DNA of 43,323 nucleotides. It comes from Acidobacteriaceae bacterium. GTDB taxonomy: Bacteria > Acidobacteriota > Terriglobia > Terriglobales > Acidobacteriaceae. Shown piece by piece: positions 1 through 9,473 of this stretch. The notes beneath the pieces are model-generated. The model worked only from the letters and a program-made list of their open reading frames with translations. It made no database searches and was not told the origin of the DNA. Numbering within the stretch: the first letter of the stretch is position 1; each line of letters opens with the position of its first letter. The translations under genes and the position numbers were made by a program. The stretch covers positions 17,754-61,076 of the forward strand of contig PLWX01000121.1 in NCBI GenBank assembly GCA_003151155.1. Direction: 5' to 3'.

Positions 1-420
1 CCGTACAAAGTCCGGCGCTTCAACTTCAAGCTCTATGCGGACTGGACCACGCCCAGCCTGGAACCTTTGCGCAATCCGGATGTGACGGTGCGCAGCCGCG
101 GCGTGATGGAAAAATGCAATTACTGCGTGCAGCGCATTACGCACGCTCGCATCAATGCAGAACGGGAAGAGCGCAAGATTCGCGACAATGAATTCACGAC
201 GGCGTGCGCGCAGGCTTGCCCCGCAGACGCCATCATCTTTGGCGATTTAAATGATTCCAACAGCCGCGTCGCAAAACTTCGCGCGCAGCAGCGCAACTAT
301 GGATTGCTGGAAGAATTGAACAACCGTCCGCGCACGACCTATATGGCGGTGGTCCGCAACCCGAATCCTGAACTCGAGCGTGCCATGGATCAGCGTGAGC
401 ATGCCACGGAGCAGAAGTAG
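1..420 (+). CDS. actB: Alternative complex III iron-sulfur subunit ActB, C-terminal end (partial)
   Basis: The reading frame is open from the first base, so the 5' part lies outside the window. The 139 visible residues are the end of the ferredoxin-like half of ActB, the periplasm-facing subunit that carries Fe-S clusters in the quinol-oxidising alternative complex III. The visible cluster ligands are CNYC in MEKCNYCVQRI and CAQACP, spaced as in dicluster ferredoxins of the DmsB/NrfC type. The last 50 residues contain the family-typical segment RNYGLLEELNNRPRTTY. The next gene, actC, starts two bases after the stop, so the genes form one operon. Identification rests on these motifs plus the actC-D-E-F order downstream. 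The molybdopterin-like N-terminal half cannot be checked here. Confidence 0.9.
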   Translation, partial: PYKVRRFNFKLYADWTTPSLEPLRNPDVTVRSRGVMEKCNYCVQRITHARINAEREERKIRDNEFTTACAQACPADAIIFGDLNDSNSRVAKLRAQQRNYGLLEELNNRPRTTYMAVVRNPNPELERAMDQREHATEQK

Positions 421-422
421 CG

Positions 423-1829
423 ATGCATCAAGGACCAGACGAGAAAACATTGTTGCAAGACGTCCTCGAGCCGGGCGAACCACCCGTACTGGCCCCCGGA
501 CATACCTTTGGCACGGTCACGGACAAGATCACGTCGATCGTGCTGCGCCGTCCTCTGGGGCTGGGATGGGCGGGCGCGGCTTTCATCGGCTTCGTCTTCG
601 TCAATGTGCTATTGATGGCGGTCACCTACCTGTTTCTGAAGGGCGTGGGGATTTGGGGCATCAACGTTCCGGTGGCGTGGGGCTTCGCGATCATCAACTT
701 CGTGTGGTGGGTCGGTATCGGCCACGCGGGCACGCTGATTTCCGCGATTCTGCTGTTGCTGAAGCAGACCTGGCGTAACTCGATTAACCGATTCGCCGAG
801 GCGATGACGCTGTTCGCCGTGGCTTGCGCCGGTATGTTCCCGCTACTACACGTTGGTCGTCCGTGGTTGGCATACTGGCTCTTTCCGTATCCCAACTCCA
901 TGGGCGTGTGGCCGCAATTCCGCAGCCCGCTGGTTTGGGACGTATTCGCGGTATCGACCTACGCGACCGTTTCTGCAGTGTTCTGGTTCGTCGGACTGAT
1001 TCCCGATATCGCTAGCTTGCGTGATCGTTCGCAAAATCCTTACGCGCGCACCATCTATGGACTGCTTGCGATGGGCTGGCGCGGATCGGCACGACACTGG
1101 AAACGTTATCAGTCGGTTTACTTATTGCTAGCAGGATTGGCAACGCCTCTGGTGCTCTCGGTGCACACCGTCGTGTCGTTCGACTTCGCGGTTGCACAGT
1201 TGCCGGGATGGCATACGACGATCTTTCCGCCTTACTTCGTAGCTGGCGCGATTTATTCCGGCTTCGCCATGGTGCTTGTGCTGGCGATTCCGATCCGTCA
1301 CTTCTACGGCGTAGAAGACATGATCACTTCGCGTCACCTGGAGAACGCTGCCAAGATCATGCTGGCCACGGGGCTGATCGTGGCCTACGGCTACTTCATG
1401 GAGATCTTTATGGCGTTCTACGGGAACAACATCTACGAACGCGCAATTGTCTTCACTCGATGGAGAGGGCCGTATGCGCCGGGTTACTGGTCGCTGATTG
1501 CACTGAACATCCTGATCCCGCAGTTGCTGTGGATTCCGAAAATCCGCAAGAGCACTTTCTGGCAGTTCATCCTCTCGATGGACATCCTCATCGGAATGTG
1601 GCTAGAGCGATTCGTGATCGTCGTCACCAGCTTGCATCGCGACTTCCTGCCGTCCTCCTGGGGTATGTACACGCCGACACGTTGGGATTGGGCGACCTAT
1701 CTCGGAACTCTCGGCTTCTTCCTCTTCGCGATGGTGCTATTCATCCGCGTGCTACCCATGATTACGATTTTTGAAATCAAGGCGCTGCTCCCTGAGTCGG
1801 AGCCGCACAAGGTGGAGGTGGAGGCCTAA
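423..1829 (+). CDS. actC: Alternative complex III membrane subunit ActC (NrfD/PsrC family)
   Basis: This 468-residue polytopic membrane protein of the NrfD/PsrC family anchors ActB and provides a quinol site in alternative complex III. About ten hydrophobic helices are visible, beginning near residue 50. The segment WWVGIGHAGTLISAILLL is characteristic of ActC, as are GRPWLAYWLFPYPN and the late HRDFLPSSWGMYTPT motif. Length fits the family (about 450-480). It starts two bases after actB, and its stop TAA shares one base with the ATG of actD, which indicates translational coupling. The paralogue actF lies three genes downstream, as is usual for this complex. Confidence 0.95.
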   Translation: MHQGPDEKTLLQDVLEPGEPPVLAPGHTFGTVTDKITSIVLRRPLGLGWAGAAFIGFVFVNVLLMAVTYLFLKGVGIWGINVPVAWGFAIINFVWWVGIGHAGTLISAILLLLKQTWRNSINRFAEAMTLFAVACAGMFPLLHVGRPWLAYWLFPYPNSMGVWPQFRSPLVWDVFAVSTYATVSAVFWFVGLIPDIASLRDRSQNPYARTIYGLLAMGWRGSARHWKRYQSVYLLLAGLATPLVLSVHTVVSFDFAVAQLPGWHTTIFPPYFVAGAIYSGFAMVLVLAIPIRHFYGVEDMITSRHLENAAKIMLATGLIVAYGYFMEIFMAFYGNNIYERAIVFTRWRGPYAPGYWSLIALNILIPQLLWIPKIRKSTFWQFILSMDILIGMWLERFVIVVTSLHRDFLPSSWGMYTPTRWDWATYLGTLGFFLFAMVLFIRVLPMITIFEIKALLPESEPHKVEVEA

Positions 1830-2374
1830 TGAAGCAGACGCCGACTTCTCCTATCTACGGATTGATGGCCGAGTTTGATAATCCATCATCGCTGATGCAC
1901 GCCGCAGAAGCAGCTTACAAGGCGGGGTATCGCCAAATGGATGCTTACTCGCCGTATCCGATTGAAGAACTCGCGGATGTGATCGGATTTCCGAAAACCC
2001 GCGTACCTCTGATCGTGCTGATCGGCGGGATTATGGGCGGGCTCTCGGCGTTTGCCTTGCAGTACTACTGCTCGGCGATCAGCTATCCAGTGGTAGTCGC
2101 AGGGCGTCCGTACAATTCATGGCCTGCTTTTGTGGTTCCGTGCTTCGAATTGACGATCCTGTTCGCGTCGCTTGCGGGCGTGTTCGGCATGCTCGCGCTG
2201 AATGGTTTGCCGATGCCATATCACCCGGTGTTCAACGTCGATCGTTTTGCCGGTGCCAGTCGTGACAAATTCTTCTTGTGCATCGAGGCGGCGGATCCGA
2301 TGTTCGAACGGATCGAATCGGAACGGTTCCTCACTGGACTTCACCCTGATTTCATTACGGAGGTGCCGCATTAA
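1829..2374 (+). CDS. actD: Alternative complex III subunit ActD (DUF3341)
   Basis: This 181-residue protein matches the DUF3341/ActD family. An N-terminal soluble domain opens with IYGLMAEFDNPSSLMHAAEAA and AGYRQMDAYSPYPIEEL. Two transmembrane helices follow (about residues 58-80 and 105-130) with a short cytoplasmic tail ending in LTGLHPDFITEVPH. ActD is a structural membrane subunit of alternative complex III with no known cofactor. It overlaps the actC stop by one base, and a GGAGGT stretch inside its last codons may serve the following gene. Length and position between ActC and the cytochrome subunit are standard. Confidence 0.92.
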   Translation: MKQTPTSPIYGLMAEFDNPSSLMHAAEAAYKAGYRQMDAYSPYPIEELADVIGFPKTRVPLIVLIGGIMGGLSAFALQYYCSAISYPVVVAGRPYNSWPAFVVPCFELTILFASLAGVFGMLALNGLPMPYHPVFNVDRFAGASRDKFFLCIEAADPMFERIESERFLTGLHPDFITEVPH

Positions 2375-2396
2375 TACTCCAGGCACCCGGACACCC

Positions 2397-3059
2397 ATGG
2401 GCATTCGATTCACTCGCGTTCTTACCGCAAGCGTGCTCGGCATGACGGCGTTGTTCGTCACTGGCTGCCGCCAGGACATGCACGATCAACCGAAGTTCAT
2501 TCCGCTGCGCATGAGCGACTTCTACGCGGATAAGCGCAGTGCGCGTCCGATCGTGGAAGGTACCGTCGCACGTGGTCAGCTGAAAGATGACACGTACTTT
2601 TACACCGGCAAGATTGGCAATCAGGAAGGCGAAGCTATGCCGTTCCCGGTGACCGCGGACGTGCTGGCGCGTGGACAGCAGCGCTATAACATTTATTGCA
2701 CGCCTTGCCACTCCGAACTTGGAGATGGGCACGGGATGATCGTGCAGCGCGGCTATCGGCCTCCGCCGTCGTATCACACCGATCGACTGCGTAAGGCGCC
2801 GATTGGGCATTTCTTTGACGTCATCACCAACGGCTTTGGCGCGATGCCAGATTACGCAACCCAGATTCCGGTTGCAGACCGGTGGGCGATTTCGGCTTAT
2901 ATTCGCGCGCTGCAGTTGAGCCAGAACGCGCAGCAGAGCGATCTGCCGGCGGGGACACAAGTGGTCGATAGAGTGGAGTCGTTAATTCCGGCCACCGGCA
3001 CGCCGGGTTCCGGAGCAACCCTGCCTCCGACACCAACCCAAGGAGGCGAGACCAAGTGA
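2397..3059 (+). CDS. actE: Alternative complex III mono-haem cytochrome c lipoprotein ActE
   Basis: This 220-residue secreted cytochrome c passes electrons out of alternative complex III towards the caa3 oxidase. The start at 2397 was chosen because it gives a clean lipoprotein signal peptide with lipobox VTGC (acylated Cys24). The open frame continues upstream into actD but has no plausible signal there. A single haem site, CTPCH, lies near residue 101. A Met in the later segment FGAMPDYA is the likely sixth ligand. The C-terminus is a low-complexity Pro/Gly/Thr tail. The stop overlaps the GTG start of actF by four bases. Confidence 0.92.
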   Translation: MGIRFTRVLTASVLGMTALFVTGCRQDMHDQPKFIPLRMSDFYADKRSARPIVEGTVARGQLKDDTYFYTGKIGNQEGEAMPFPVTADVLARGQQRYNIYCTPCHSELGDGHGMIVQRGYRPPPSYHTDRLRKAPIGHFFDVITNGFGAMPDYATQIPVADRWAISAYIRALQLSQNAQQSDLPAGTQVVDRVESLIPATGTPGSGATLPPTPTQGGETK

Positions 3060-4252
3060 GCGATACGCACGTGAGAGATTACGACTACACCGTTCCTGCC
3101 GCCGCTGCCAGTTGGCAGATGCGCTCGCTGATCGTCGGCGTAGTGGGGGCAGTGGTGCTTGCCGCAAGCGGCGCGATGTGGCACGAGAACTTTATGCGCG
3201 GCTACCTCGTGGGCTTCATGCTGTGGCTCGGGTTGAGCCTCGGTTGCCTGGCTCTGTTGATGCTGCAGTATGTGACCGGCGGACTGTGGGGGCTCGTTTC
3301 GCGTCGCTTTCTTGAGGCCGCAGCCAAATGTTTCCCGCTGATGGCGATACTCTTTATTCCGATCGCTGTCGCCGCACCGCATTTTTATCCGTGGATCGAC
3401 AAGCCGACGTGGTGGTTAAACCTGCCGGGCTTCTACATTCGCGCAGTCGTGTACTTCGTAATCTGGACCGGCTTGGCCTACACCCTGAGCAGCTGGGATA
3501 AGCGTTACGACGAAGGCCCAGCACCGTCGCTTTCCGCGCGCATGCAGGCGATCTCAGCACCGGGACTGGTGCTTTACGTCTTCACCATCACCTTCGCTGC
3601 GGTGGACTGGGTGATGTCGTTAAGTCCCGGATGGACGTCGACGATTTACGGTCTGCTTTATCTCGCCGGGCAGGGACTGTCGGCCTTCGCGTTCGTGATC
3701 ATCATGTTGTGGCTGGTTTCGAAGCATGAGCCGTACCGCTCGATCGTCACCCGCACGCAGGTGCATGACATCGGCAAGCTGATGATGGCGTTTACGCTGC
3801 TGTGGGCCTACTTCTCGTATTCGCAATTCCTGATCACATGGTCGGCAAACCTGCCGGAAGAAATCGGCTGGTACCTGCACCGCATTCGTGGAGGATGGGC
3901 GCCGGTTGCGATCTTTATCGTCATGTTCCACTTCTTCGTACCGTTTGGGATCATGTTGTCGCAGGATTTGAAGCGGAACCTCAACAAGCTCGCGCCGCTG
4001 GCGATGTTCATGATCTTCATGCGGGTGGTCGATCTGTTCTGGTACATCGTTCCGAATTTCAACACGCCGGGGATGGATAAACCGGCGCCGTTCGCTACTG
4101 CCCAAGTGTTGATTGTTGTGATCGCATCGGTCATCGGCATTGGTGGATTGTGGTTTGGGTTCTTCTTCTTCAACCTGCGGAGAGCGCCGCTGACCCCGGC
4201 GTACGACCCGCAAATGCCGTTGTTGTTGAGCATGAGTCAACATGGACACTAA
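3056..4252 (+). CDS. actF: Alternative complex III membrane subunit ActF (NrfD family)
   Basis: This 398-residue polytopic protein with about ten helices is the second NrfD-like subunit of alternative complex III. It starts with GTG at 3056, overlapping the actE stop as GTGA, and is preceded by a strong ribosome site (AAGGAGGCGAG, about 3040-3050). Family-typical segments include DWVMSLSPGWTSTIYGLL, YFSYSQFLITWSANLPEE and MIFMRVVDLFWYIVPNF. These place it with ActF rather than with the related sulfur-reductase PsrC proteins. It overlaps the next gene by 11 bases. Confidence 0.95.
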   Translation: MSDTHVRDYDYTVPAAAASWQMRSLIVGVVGAVVLAASGAMWHENFMRGYLVGFMLWLGLSLGCLALLMLQYVTGGLWGLVSRRFLEAAAKCFPLMAILFIPIAVAAPHFYPWIDKPTWWLNLPGFYIRAVVYFVIWTGLAYTLSSWDKRYDEGPAPSLSARMQAISAPGLVLYVFTITFAAVDWVMSLSPGWTSTIYGLLYLAGQGLSAFAFVIIMLWLVSKHEPYRSIVTRTQVHDIGKLMMAFTLLWAYFSYSQFLITWSANLPEEIGWYLHRIRGGWAPVAIFIVMFHFFVPFGIMLSQDLKRNLNKLAPLAMFMIFMRVVDLFWYIVPNFNTPGMDKPAPFATAQVLIVVIASVIGIGGLWFGFFFFNLRRAPLTPAYDPQMPLLLSMSQHGH

Positions 4253-4766
4253 TACGCACAACTCGCATCCGGCAATGAACCCGGAGGTCGGGTACGACCA
4301 TTCCGACCTGAGTATTCGCGGCATCATCATTTTCCTGGGGGGAGTCGGCGCGGCCGGCGTAATCGCGCACCTCGTCATCTGGGTACTATTCGTGGGCGCG
4401 AAGAAGTTCACGCCTTACTCGGAGAACCCGAATCCGATGGCCACCACCGAAACGTTGCAGGCGGCGCCTCCGTTGCAGAACGCCGGACCGCAAACGACGG
4501 TGAGGTTTCCGGAGCCGCGTTTGCAGGCGGACGACACCGCGGATATGAGCAAGTTTAAGAACCAGGAAGATATGGAACTCTATCCTTCAAAGCCGTATCA
4601 GAAGGACGGAACGATTCATATCAATATCAACGATGCGATGAAGTTGATCGTGCAGCGCGGTTTACCGACAAGGCAAGCGCCCAGCGAAGCGCAAGCACAA
4701 ACAGAAGCGAAGCCGGCGGCAGCAGCGGCTGCAAAGAGCAGCGCCGTCGCAGCAGGTGGGAAGTAG
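4242..4766 (+). CDS. Small single-helix membrane protein of the ACIII operon
   Basis: This 174-residue protein has a short polar N-terminus, one transmembrane helix (about residues 28-53, IIIFLGGVGAAGVIAHLVIWVLF) and a hydrophilic exposed region. The tail from about residue 145 is rich in Ala, Lys and Gln. I recognise no catalytic motif. The segment PEPRLQADDTADMSKFKNQED resembles a conserved region found in small membrane proteins encoded next to acidobacterial ACIII and cox genes. Position directly after actF, with an 11-base overlap, suggests an accessory subunit of the complex or of an ACIII-oxidase supercomplex. It could be the positional equivalent of the small ActG-type subunit of other bacteria, but no sequence evidence shows that. 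Confidence 0.75.
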   Translation: MDTNTHNSHPAMNPEVGYDHSDLSIRGIIIFLGGVGAAGVIAHLVIWVLFVGAKKFTPYSENPNPMATTETLQAAPPLQNAGPQTTVRFPEPRLQADDTADMSKFKNQEDMELYPSKPYQKDGTIHININDAMKLIVQRGLPTRQAPSEAQAQTEAKPAAAAAAKSSAVAAGGK

Positions 4767-4806
4767 CAGTCTCGCGCAACAAGGTGTGGGGAGAACGGAA
4801 ACCAGA

Positions 4807-5670
4807 GTGAAGAGCTACAAAATTCTCGCAGGAGTTGGATCGATGTTGCTGACAGCGAGCCTCGCGTTCGCGCAGCCGCCGTCCGCTTTCACGCGAGGGC
4901 AGGAGTCTGGGCCGGCATCGCAAACCGACGCAGGGAACCTGAAAGACATTGGAATCGAACAGCATCTTGATCAGCAGATTCCCCTCGACCTGCAATTCAA
5001 GGACGAGGATGGCAATACGGTTCAGCTCGGCAAGTATTTCAAAAAGGGCCGTCCGGTGATCTTGACGCTGGTTTACTACCAGTGCCCGATGCTGTGCAGC
5101 GAAGTGCTCTCTGGCTTGAACAGCGCGATGCAGGTGATGAAGTTTACCGCCGGAAATGAGTATGAAGTCGTGACGGTAAGCATTGATCCGCGCGACACGC
5201 CGGAGGTAGCGAAGGCAAAGAAGGCAAGCTACCTGAAAGAGTACAACCGCCCAGGTGCGGAAGACGGATGGCATTTCTTGACCGGCCAGCCCGACAACAT
5301 TGCGAAGCTTGCACAGACTGTGGGCTGGAAATATCGCTGGGAACCGAAGATGAACCAGTTCGTCCATGCCGCGGGCATCATGCTGGTGACGCCGCAGGGC
5401 AAGCTGGCGCAGTACTACTACGGAATTGAATATGCCCCGAAGGATCTTCGGTTGGGTCTCATCGAGGCGTCGCAAGACAAGATCGGAAACCTGGTGGATG
5501 CGGTCCTGCTGTACTGCTACCACTACGATCCGCACACCGGAAAATATGGCGCTGTAGTTTCAAACATGTTGCGTATTGGCGGCGCCGCGACAATTTTATT
5601 GCTAGGGGGCTTTATCGTGCTCATGGTTCGTCGTGAGTCGCACGCTGGCCACCATGAGGGACAGGCCTGA
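4807..5670 (+). CDS. SCO1/SenC-type copper chaperone for cytochrome oxidase
   Basis: This is a thioredoxin-fold SCO-family protein, 287 residues from the GTG at 4807. That start gives an ordinary signal peptide (MKSYKILAGVGSMLLTASLA); a GTG at 4756 is in frame but would add a polar leader. Copper ligands are visible as CPMLC (Cys93 and Cys97) and the distal His near residue 187 in VHAAGIM. A second hydrophobic helix sits at the C-terminus (ATILLLGGFIVLMV), so the domain is probably anchored at both ends, as in many acidobacterial SCO proteins. SCO proteins deliver copper to, or reduce, the CuA site of subunit II. The next gene encodes exactly that subunit, five bases downstream. Confidence 0.9.
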   Translation: MKSYKILAGVGSMLLTASLAFAQPPSAFTRGQESGPASQTDAGNLKDIGIEQHLDQQIPLDLQFKDEDGNTVQLGKYFKKGRPVILTLVYYQCPMLCSEVLSGLNSAMQVMKFTAGNEYEVVTVSIDPRDTPEVAKAKKASYLKEYNRPGAEDGWHFLTGQPDNIAKLAQTVGWKYRWEPKMNQFVHAAGIMLVTPQGKLAQYYYGIEYAPKDLRLGLIEASQDKIGNLVDAVLLYCYHYDPHTGKYGAVVSNMLRIGGAATILLLGGFIVLMVRRESHAGHHEGQA

Positions 5671-5675
5671 GCGAT

Positions 5676-6665
5676 ATGTGGGACAACCTACCATTATTCC
5701 CAACTCAAGCTTCCAAGCTCGCTCCCCAGGTGGACGCGGTCTTCTTCTTCCTGGTTATCGTCACGATCGCTTTTTCGGCGCTGATTGCGTTTCTCGTGGT
5801 GTTTTTCGCGATCCGGTATCGCAAAGAGAAGCATCCGCACGCCGAACAGATTGAGGGCAATATCCCTCTCGAGCTGACGTGGACTCTGATTCCGCTCGGC
5901 ATCTCGATGGTGATGTTCGTGTGGGGAGCTGGTATTTACTTCATCGAAAGCCGGCCGCCGAAAGACGCGATGGAAGTGTATGCGGTCGGCAAGCAGTGGA
6001 TGTGGAAGTTCCAGCACGTCGAAGGCGTGCGCGAGATCAACCAATTGCACATCCCCGTCGGTCGTGACGTGAAGGTGATCATGACTTCGCAGGACGTGAT
6101 CCACGACTTCTTTGTTCCTGCGTTCCGGATCAAGGCGGACGTCATTCCGGGACGATACACCGTGACTTGGTTTCATCCGACGAAGACGGGTTCCTACCAC
6201 CTGTTCTGCGCGCAGTATTGCGGCACCGAACACTCCAACATGATCGGGCAAGTGATTGTGATGGACCAGGGCGAATACCAGGCATGGCTGAGCGGCGGCG
6301 GCGCGGAGGGATCGCTTTCCGGTACCGGGCAGAAGTTGTTCCAGCAGTATGGTTGCGCGACCTGCCATCGTTCCGATGTCCAGGGTCGCGGTCCAAACTT
6401 GACTGGGGTATTCGGGAAACCGGTGCTGCTTGATGACGGCCGCACCGTGATCGCCGACGAAAATTACATTCGGGAATCGGTATTGAATCCCGGAGCGAAG
6501 GTCGTATCGGGCTTCAAGCCGATTATGCCGACGTTCCAGGGACAATTAAGCGAAGAGCAGTTGATGGCGCTGGTGGAGTATGTAAAGTCGCTCGCCGGAC
6601 CGAATCCGAATAGTGCACCTGTTACCAATCGTCCCGTTGTGCCGAACAACGCGACAGCGCAATAA
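5676..6665 (+). CDS. coxB: Cytochrome c oxidase subunit II with fused cytochrome c domain (caa3 type)
   Basis: This 329-residue CoxB accepts electrons at a binuclear CuA centre and passes them to haem a of subunit I. Two N-terminal helices (about residues 15-48 and 67-92) precede a periplasmic cupredoxin domain with the CuA motif CAQYCGTEHSNM near residue 177. The domain after about residue 205 is a cytochrome c with haem site CATCH near residue 227 and a Met-containing IMPTFQGQLSEEQ segment. The fused haem domain makes the enzyme a caa3 oxidase. Its likely electron donor is ActE of the same operon. The start at 5676 lies five bases after the SCO stop. Confidence 0.96.
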   Translation: MWDNLPLFPTQASKLAPQVDAVFFFLVIVTIAFSALIAFLVVFFAIRYRKEKHPHAEQIEGNIPLELTWTLIPLGISMVMFVWGAGIYFIESRPPKDAMEVYAVGKQWMWKFQHVEGVREINQLHIPVGRDVKVIMTSQDVIHDFFVPAFRIKADVIPGRYTVTWFHPTKTGSYHLFCAQYCGTEHSNMIGQVIVMDQGEYQAWLSGGGAEGSLSGTGQKLFQQYGCATCHRSDVQGRGPNLTGVFGKPVLLDDGRTVIADENYIRESVLNPGAKVVSGFKPIMPTFQGQLSEEQLMALVEYVKSLAGPNPNSAPVTNRPVVPNNATAQ

Positions 6666-6692
6666 CCTTCGGCAGCTCAAGGTGTGTAAAAG

Positions 6693-8319
6693 ATGGCAAC
6701 CGTCGTAACCAACCAGACCGTTGAGAAAGAGAACTACTTAAACGCCGGATACGGCCTTAAGTCGTGGCTCCTGACGAGTGACCACAAACGGATCGCGATC
6801 CTTTACCTGATCTCGATTACCGTCTTCTTCGCCATCGGCGGATTCTTTGCGATGTTGATCCGCCTGGAACTGCTCACGCCCGCGGGCGACCTGGTGCAGT
6901 CGGACACGTACAACAAGCTGTTCACGATGCACGGCGTGGTGATGGTGTTCTTCTTCCTCATCCCGTCGATTCCGGCGACACTTGGCAATTTCCTCGTTCC
7001 GTTGATGGTCGGCGCCAAGGATTTGGCCTTCCCGAAGATCAACCTGCTGAGCTGGTACTTGTATGTCATCGGCGGTATCACGGCGCTGGTCGCGATGTTT
7101 GTGGGCGGCGTGGATACTGGCTGGACTTTCTACACGCCTTTCAGCACAACATATTCGAATACCAACGTCATTCCAGTTGCGATCGGCGTCTTCATCGCTG
7201 GGTTCTCATCGATCTTCACTGGGCTGAACATCATCGTCACCGTGCACCGTATGCGCGCACCCGGCATGACCTGGGGACGCCTGCCGTTGTTTATCTGGTC
7301 ACACTACGCTGCCAGTCTGATCATGGTGCTGGGCACGCCGGTAATCGCTATCACGCTGGTGCTCGCGGCGCTGGAGCGCGCGTTTAATATCGGGATCTTC
7401 AATCCGCAACTCGGTGGCGATCCGGTACTCTTCCAGCATCTCTTCTGGTTCTATTCGCATCCTGCGGTTTACATCATGATCCTGCCGTCGATGGCGGTGA
7501 TCAGTGAGATCATCACCTGTTTCTCGCGGAAGCGCGTCTTCGGATACGAGTTTGTCGCGCTTTCCAGCATCGGTATCGCGGTTCTCGGATTCCTCGTCTG
7601 GGCGCACCACATGTTCGTCGCCGGCATCTCGGTTTACGCGGCGCTGGTGTTCTCGTTGCTGAGCTATCTCGTCGCCATTCCGTCCGCAGTGAAAGTCTTC
7701 AACTGGACAGCGACGATGTTCAAGGGTTCAATCAGCTTTCAGACCCCGATGCTGTACGCGTTCGGTTTCATCGGACTGTTCACCGTCGGTGGCTTGACCG
7801 GTCTGTTCCTCGCAAACCTCGGGGTCGATGTCCACGTACACGATACCTACTTCGTGATTGCGCACTTCCACTACATCATGGTGGGTGGCGCGCTGATGGG
7901 ATATCTCGGAGGACTCCACTTCTGGTGGCCTAAGATGACCGGACGCATGTATCCCGAAGCGTGGGCGAAGCTCTCCGCGCTGCTGGTGTTCGTAGGCTTT
8001 AACCTCACGTTCTTCCCGCAATTCGTGCTGGGCTACATGGGTATGCCACGCCGCTATCACGCGTATCCGCCGGAGTTTCAGGTACTGAACGTGCTTTCGA
8101 CGGCTGGCGCGTCGGTGCTTGCCGTGGGCTACCTGTTCCCGTTCTTCTACCTTTTGTGGTCACTGAAGTACGGCGCTATCGCGCCAAACAATCCATGGAA
8201 CGCAGTGGGCCTTGAGTGGATGACGTCTTCTCCGCCACCGACACACAACTTCGAGGCGACCCCAGTCGTGACCTGGGAAGCTTACGATTACGAGAACCAG
8301 CCCCAGGAGGAGGTACCCG

Positions 8320-8330
<11 letters not shown>
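6693..8330 (+). CDS. coxA: Cytochrome c oxidase subunit I, A2-type haem-copper oxidase
   Basis: This 545-residue, twelve-helix catalytic subunit reduces O2 at the haem a3-CuB centre and pumps protons. Visible metal ligands include the His of [10 protein letters not shown], the HPAVY motif (CuB His and the cross-linked Tyr), the WAHHMF histidine pair, and [12 protein letters not shown]. The helix VI motif reads WFYSHPAVY where A1-type enzymes have FGHPEVY. The Tyr-Ser pair in place of the D-channel Glu defines the A2 subtype of Thermus and Rhodothermus caa3 oxidases. A weak ribosome site (AAGGTG) precedes ATG 6693. The stop overlaps coxC by 11 bases. Confidence 0.97.
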
Positions 8331-9009
<679 letters not shown>

Positions 9010-9013
9010 TCGG

Positions 9014-9337
9014 ATGGCACACGAGGAACACTCCGCAAGCGGCGAACATATCGTTTCCCCGAAGCTGTACGTTGGGATATTTCTCTTCTTGATGGTAATG
9101 ACCGCCTTGACGGTCTACGCCGCATCGGTTGAGCTTCACGCCTGGAACCCAGTGGTCGCGCTGGTGATCGCCACCATGAAAGCTACGACCGTCATCCTGT
9201 TTTTCATGCACGTGAAGTACAGCACGCGCATGACGCAGATCGTGATCTTGGGCGCGCTGTTCTTCCTCTTCCTTTTGCTGGGCTTGACGCTGACCGATTA
9301 TCTGTCGCGGGCGTGGATGAGCTATCCGAGCCATTAG
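9014..9337 (+). CDS. coxD: Cytochrome c oxidase subunit IV (prokaryotic, CtaF/CoxD-like)
   Basis: This 107-residue protein has three helices: about residues 17-38, 43-65 and 73-97. The order and sequence, with KLYVGIFLFLMVMTALTVYA then a helix ending in FFMHVKYS and a last helix ending in LTDYLSR, match the prokaryotic COX IV family that completes caa3 operons. It has no cofactor and a structural role. It begins four bases after coxC and is the last gene of the operon. A hairpin follows about 28 bases later. Confidence 0.92.
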   Translation: MAHEEHSASGEHIVSPKLYVGIFLFLMVMTALTVYAASVELHAWNPVVALVIATMKATTVILFFMHVKYSTRMTQIVILGALFFLFLLLGLTLTDYLSRAWMSYPSH

Positions 9338-9364
9338 GCGAGAAAATTCATAGTTGTGCAGCAA

Positions 9365-9388
9365 AGGGAGCCAAGCGGCTCCCTTCGT
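9365..9388 (+). terminator. Hairpin after the ACIII-cox operon
   Basis: An 8-bp perfect stem AGGGAGCC / GGCTCCCT with a four-base loop (AAGC) lies 28 bases after the coxD stop. The tail is only weakly T-rich (TCGTCATTT), so termination may be partial or RNA-processing related. Confidence 0.6.
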
Positions 9389-9421
9389 CATTTGCAGGGT
9401 TCCGCAACGCGGATTCTGCGG

Positions 9422-9427
9422 TATACT
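9422..9427 (+). promoter_or_regulatory. Possible -10 element for the zinc-ribbon gene
   Basis: TATACT matches five of six bases of the -10 consensus and lies about 47 bases before ATG 9474. No convincing -35 hexamer is seen at 16-18 bases upstream. A GAGG ribosome site sits around 9462. Confidence 0.35.
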
Positions 9428-9473
9428 TTCGCGATTTCGCTGGACAGGGCTCATCCCACTTCCGAGGTCCGTC